A stretch of DNA of 64,000 nucleotides from positions 48,285-112,284 of the forward strand of contig JBCCFW010000004.1 of assembly GCA_039029535.1 (NCBI GenBank), written 5' to 3'. Every line of letters begins with the position of its first letter. Within the stretch, counting starts at the first letter, position 1. Below the pieces are notes generated by a model, which saw nothing but the letters and a program-made list of their open reading frames with translations, was not told the DNA's origin and did not search any database. The position numbers and the translations under genes were made by a program. The stretch comes from JBCCFW01 sp039029535 (GTDB lineage Bacteria; Acidobacteriota; JBCCFW01). Shown here one piece after another: positions 60,612-64,000 of the stretch.

Positions 60612-62255
60612 TCAGTCGTAGGCGGGAAGCGTCTGGATGCGGGGATCCAGGACGGCGCGACCCACCGCCGTGCCGTACAGCATGCGGAATCGACCGTCAG
60701 TGAGCCCGACGAGGTCGTGAATGGCGTGGTCGAAGAAGCATCCGATGCCGGTGGCCGAGAGAGACAGTGCTTCCGCCTCCAGATAGAGCAGGTGGCCGAG
60801 GGCTCCGGCCTCCCAGTGAAGGTGCCGGTAGGCGGCGGGCCCGAAGCTCGCCAGCTCATCGTCGAAGGAGGTGAGCATCGAGACGACCAGCGTTCCGTCT
60901 GCGCCGATGTCTTGGTGACAGTGCGCGATGCGGCCAGCATTCCGCGTGTCGCCCGACGCGAGCCTGAACAGAGGAAGCTCGTCAGGACAACCCGGGAGAG
61001 GACTCCATTCCTCGACTCGTGAGAGCGCTTGCCGGAGCAAGGGCTCTGCGCCCGGATCGCGAACCAGGATCGCCAGGCCAGGGTCCAGACCATCGATTCG
61101 ATGAAGGAACACGAGCGGATGGATCCGGGGACGATGTGGAAAGGCAGTCCACGTGGACGGAGTGAGCGCTGGCACCAGGGTGGCGAGCATCCGATAGAGC
61201 TGGTCGCGCTCCATGGTGGTCTCCCCGTCGAAGTCGACGGCGCTGCGTCTCTTGCGGACCAGGACTCGGGCCGGGCTCGACGGGGACTCGGCTTCGAAAG
61301 TCGTCCCGGGGCCGCGCTCTTCGACGTCGCCTTGCGGTGACCCGTCGTCCCTCGTGGCCTGCTCCACCTCTTGCAGGATCGGCCAGTCGTGATGCCTTGA
61401 TGAGAGCTGATTCGGGGTGCCTTCAGCCGGAGGCGAGAGCGCGTCCAGCGCCTGTTCCGAGAGCTGCACGCGAAGTGGCCCGCAGGCTGGAGTCGGAGTC
61501 GTCTCGATCGCGAGGAGGACGTCAGCGCGCTCGGCTTCGGGCCCACTGCTGCCATCGAGCGCGATAAGACGATCCAGTTGTTCGGCTGTGAGTCCCTCGA
61601 TTCGACGTGCTCGCCAACCCAGGATGCGCGCAGCGATGGCAACACCCTCCATGGCGTGCCCCACGTCGTGCATGCAGTAGCGGAAGGCGCGCTCGCCATA
61701 CTTCCAGGCCTCACGCCACGCCACGCTGGACAGTCCCAAGACGAAGGCGCCTTCAGGAAGTTGACAGCTCAGCTCTTCGAGCGCGCTCGGAGACAGTGAC
61801 CTCCGGATCTCGACCGCATGGTCCTTCGGCGCGTAGTGGAGCAGGGCCGGGGCTTCGATGAGCTCGCGAACTGCGTCCACGATGAAATAGGCCTCGGTCG
61901 GGTGGAGGTTGCCGCTCGAAGGATTGCAGCGGAGGGCCCACTTGGAGGGCCCGGCCTGCTTCCAGGCGGAGATGGCCAGCGAGTCGTAAAGGAGCTGAGA
62001 GAAAGAGCGGGAGTCGAGGGGAGCAGGTGCCGGCGCTGAGTCCGAGCGAATCGAGGCCCAGTCGGGACCCTCCGACTCGTCAGGCTCCCTGCGTGGCAGC
62101 TCGATGAGCTCCGCTCCGTCATGACAACGAAACGGGTCAGGCTGGGTCGCCCACTCGAGATGACCGAGGGAGCGGGCGAAACGGTTCGGTAGGCGGTGCT
62201 CCGTGCGCGAGTGATACCGAGCAGCGATGCCGGCGCCGTCTTCATGGTCGGTCAT
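60612..62255 (-). CDS. SagB/ThcOx-type nitroreductase-family dehydrogenase
   Basis: A 547-residue protein with two nitroreductase-like halves. The first half carries KWALRCNPSSGNLHPTEAYF and FRYCMHDVGHAMEGVAIAAR, and the second HWEAGALGHLLYLEAEALSL and GRFRMLYGTAVGRAV. SagB-type enzymes use FMN to oxidise azolines to azoles in RiPPs such as streptolysin S, but other members act elsewhere. No YcaO cyclase or precursor is adjacent, and the RiPP cluster is 28 kb away. TTGCGT followed by an A/T-rich hexamer near 62292-62321 could be its promoter. Confidence 0.8.
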   Translation of the reverse strand: MTDHEDGAGIAARYHSRTEHRLPNRFARSLGHLEWATQPDPFRCHDGAELIELPRREPDESEGPDWASIRSDSAPAPAPLDSRSFSQLLYDSLAISAWKQAGPSKWALRCNPSSGNLHPTEAYFIVDAVRELIEAPALLHYAPKDHAVEIRRSLSPSALEELSCQLPEGAFVLGLSSVAWREAWKYGERAFRYCMHDVGHAMEGVAIAARILGWRARRIEGLTAEQLDRLIALDGSSGPEAERADVLLAIETTPTPACGPLRVQLSEQALDALSPPAEGTPNQLSSRHHDWPILQEVEQATRDDGSPQGDVEERGPGTTFEAESPSSPARVLVRKRRSAVDFDGETTMERDQLYRMLATLVPALTPSTWTAFPHRPRIHPLVFLHRIDGLDPGLAILVRDPGAEPLLRQALSRVEEWSPLPGCPDELPLFRLASGDTRNAGRIAHCHQDIGADGTLVVSMLTSFDDELASFGPAAYRHLHWEAGALGHLLYLEAEALSLSATGIGCFFDHAIHDLVGLTDGRFRMLYGTAVGRAVLDPRIQTLPAYD

Positions 62256-62392
62256 GGTCGGCTGCCTCCTTCGTGCGCACCGTCTCTTCTGATATTGGAA
62301 CGTTGCCTGGCTCGAACGCAATGCTGGGCGTGCTCGTCCTGGTGAGTGCAGGTGCCGAGTGGCGTGCGGGGACGTCGTGCTAGCCTGAGGTC

Positions 62393-62908
62393 ATGTCAGA
62401 GCCTCAGTTTCCAGCCTTGCTCAGCGCGCTCCATCAGTTGGAGTTCGAGTACGCCGATGGCGACGGCTACGACTTCGAGCCCTATCAGGACTTCCTGTCG
62501 GCGGACGAGACTCGAGACTGGCTCCGTGCCTGGACCGGGAACCCCGAAGTGACCGGCGAGGAGTACCTGGTCTTCGGTCAAGACGGCAGCGGAGGCCATG
62601 CAGCAATCTGGAGGGCTCGGAGTGGCGCACCGCTCGAAGAGCAACCGATCGTCTTCCTCGGTTCAGAGGGAGAGGTCGGAGTCCTCGCGACCGATCTCGC
62701 CGACTACGTGCGCCTCCTGGGTGCAGGAGTCGGACCCTGCGAGGCGGTCCAGGGCCTGGGTCCCGTGATCGATGGCGCCGCTCAGCCCTTCCGGGCCTTC
62801 GCAGCGGCCAACGTCCCCGCCTCCGAGCGAGGCTGGGAGCAGATCCTGGAGGCGGCGCGGAACGAGTTCCCGGACTTCACGAGTCACGTCGAATCGACGT
62901 GTCGCTGA
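62393..62908 (+). CDS. SMI1/KNR4 (SUKH)-like protein
   Basis: A 171-residue soluble, acidic protein. The segment YLVFGQDGSGGHAAIWRA, followed by PIVFLGSEGEVGVLATDLAD and YVRLLGAGVG, has the pattern of SUKH-superfamily proteins, many of which are immunity proteins against polymorphic toxins. No toxin gene is adjacent, so an immunity role is only possible. It sits between a SagB-type gene and a secreted protein gene, on the opposite strand to both. Confidence 0.65.
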   Translation: MSEPQFPALLSALHQLEFEYADGDGYDFEPYQDFLSADETRDWLRAWTGNPEVTGEEYLVFGQDGSGGHAAIWRARSGAPLEEQPIVFLGSEGEVGVLATDLADYVRLLGAGVGPCEAVQGLGPVIDGAAQPFRAFAAANVPASERGWEQILEAARNEFPDFTSHVESTCR

Positions 62909-62919
62909 GCGCGGGACTC

Positions 62920-64000
62920 TCAATTCTCGCTGACCCCTCCGCACTCGTTCTCCGCGAAGACCTTGAAAAACCAGACTTCGGGACGCTCAGCGGGCGCTGG
63001 TGAGATGTCGACCCAGGTGGTGTCCGTGTAGCCCTCGGTGCCGGGGATCTGCCTGAGCATGCTGGCATCGTTCCGGCTGCGGATGAGGCGATAGGTCACC
63101 CCGTCCGGACGCGGCCGACCCTCGTCGCCGCGCCAGGTGAAGGTCCCCTCGATGAGGGCCGCCGTCGGATCGCCGTGGTCGATGCCGAAGAGCACCGGCC
63201 CAACGTCGGCTGGCACCGTCGTCGCGAAGCTCCCCGACACCATCGCCTCGGCGAGGCAACCCTGGGCATCGGTGATGAACACCCACGCCGACCAGTCGTC
63301 GCCACCGAAGAACGGGCAGGGCTCGGGGCCGTCGACCACCGGCGGCGCATCGTCGAAGATCCACTCGTAGGTGTATGGCTCGATCCCGCCCGACACCGTC
63401 GCGACCAGGCAGCCCCGACGTTCATCACAGGTGGGACCGCCGGTCAGCTCGACGACCAACGGTTCCGCGATGTCCACGGGGAGCACGGCCTCCCGCGTGC
63501 AGCCGGCTGCGTCTTCGAGGTAGGCGCGGATGAGGTAGCGGCCGGCCGCGGCGTAGAGATGACAGGGCGCGACGTCGACGACCGGCTCGCTGCCGTCGCC
63601 GAAGTCCCAGGTCACCGTCACCGGCTGCACCGCGTTGGCCCAGCTGCTCGTCACGCAGGCCGTCATGGTGCCGCAGGGGAGGTCGACGAGGCTGATGGTC
63701 AGCTCGGGACCGTCGCACTCGGCGCAGGTCTCCTGACCGCGGAAGTCGAGCCCGTTGATCCAGCGGGGTGCCGGGTCGGTGACCGGCGTGCCGTCCTCGT
63801 TCACGTGCGTGACGGTGTAGTTCTCCTGGTTCCAGATCGTGCGGGCCGGCGCCCAGCGAGGATTGCCGAAGCTCTTGATGATCGATCGATTGCCCGACAA
63901 GTTCTGGTGCACGAGGATCTCGGCGCTGCCGTCGCGGTCGAGGTCGGCGATGACCGGGCACTCGTAGAGGGTCTGCGAGCTCACCGGTGCCGACCACAGC
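62920..64000 (-). CDS. secreted protein with PKD-like repeats (5' end beyond window)
   Basis: The C-terminal 360 or so residues of a larger protein; the frame stays open to the window edge, so the apparent GTG start at 63984 is not the real one. The first visible part (VIADLDRDGSAEILVHQN) is an FG-GAP/VCBS-like calcium-binding repeat. Then come PKD-like domains (VTVTWDFGDGSEPVVDVAPC and VSGGIEPYTYEWIFD) and a final domain with VTYRLIRSRNDASM resembling fibronectin type III. Cys pairs suggest disulfides in an extracellular protein. No anchor or sorting signal is seen at the C-terminus. Confidence 0.75.
   Translation of the reverse strand, partial: LWSAPVSSQTLYECPVIADLDRDGSAEILVHQNLSGNRSIIKSFGNPRWAPARTIWNQENYTVTHVNEDGTPVTDPAPRWINGLDFRGQETCAECDGPELTISLVDLPCGTMTACVTSSWANAVQPVTVTWDFGDGSEPVVDVAPCHLYAAAGRYLIRAYLEDAAGCTREAVLPVDIAEPLVVELTGGPTCDERRGCLVATVSGGIEPYTYEWIFDDAPPVVDGPEPCPFFGGDDWSAWVFITDAQGCLAEAMVSGSFATTVPADVGPVLFGIDHGDPTAALIEGTFTWRGDEGRPRPDGVTYRLIRSRNDASMLRQIPGTEGYTDTTWVDISPAPAERPEVWFFKVFAENECGGVSEN

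Overview
The window reads as part of the chromosome of a high-GC Gram-negative bacterium. Coding is dense on both strands, GTG and TTG starts are frequent, and neighbouring genes often share a 4-base ATGA or GTGA overlap. Housekeeping genes (smc, a secA-type ATPase, folD, coaE, pyrD, nnr, tsaE, a pcrA/uvrD-type helicase) sit among secreted proteins with thrombospondin type-3 calcium repeats, PKD-like and LamG-like domains, AlgJ/AlgX-type SGNH proteins and an outer-membrane beta barrel. This mixture suits Planctomycetota or a similarly large-genomed group such as Myxococcota. No marker in the window settles the phylum. Three sigma70-like promoters with TTGAC(A/C) and 17-18 base spacers can be read (14326-14355, 16472-16500 and, more weakly, 2405-2433). 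No rRNA, tRNA, CRISPR array, insertion sequence or prophage was recognised.

Layout. 1-2366 (-) is a gliding-type ABC exporter (ATPase, ABC-2 permease, GldG-like protein cut by the window edge). 2592-3689 (+) holds a hypothetical protein and a GNAT acetyltransferase. 3708-14295 (-) is a secreted-carbohydrate region: two tandem sialate O-acetylesterase-like proteins (one with 11 TSP3 repeats), two AlgJ/AlgX-like proteins and a beta-propeller/LamG lipoprotein. 14533-16397 (-) encodes a flippase-like membrane protein and a hexapeptide acyltransferase. 16589-17569 (+) encodes an Lpg1974-like barrel. 17683-32935 (-) is a RiPP (lanthipeptide) cluster. 33116-34595 (+) encodes a staphylococcal-nuclease-like protein and a methyltransferase-like membrane protein. 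34592-41002 (-) is the helicase-nnr-tsaE-DUF445-acyltransferase operon. 41183-43239 (+) encodes a coiled-coil secreted protein and pyrD. 43252-43932 (-) is a REC-PilZ protein. 44038-48882 (+) is a GntR regulator with two duplicated ABC-exporter gene pairs. 48887-51185 (-) is coaE, folD and a secreted hypothetical. 51205-58401 (+) is a secreted hypothetical, smc and secA-like. 58418-62255 (-) holds paired membrane paralogs, an FmdB-like peptide and a SagB-type oxidoreductase. 62393-62908 (+) is SUKH-like, and 62920-64000 (-) is a PKD-containing secreted protein cut by the edge.

The RiPP cluster is the notable region. Two short precursors with class I lanthipeptide leaders ending in Gly-Gly share a core motif KRKSTCxC. 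They lie upstream of a LanC, a full-length LanB and a C39-peptidase ABC exporter with an HlyD-type partner. Upstream are tailoring genes not usually found together: an APH-like kinase, a JmjC/cupin oxygenase, a second 2OG-Fe(II) oxygenase, and a 756-residue protein fusing two GNAT domains to a second LanC. At the head is a separate Nif11-leader peptide with a long Gly-rich tail lacking Cys. A 29-base promoter-like motif recurs before four of the transcription units, and similar hairpins follow both short precursors at nearly the same distance. The arrangement suggests a coordinately controlled, heavily modified, cationic lanthipeptide system with an unusual enzyme set. The product and the role of each tailoring step are inferred from families, not shown.
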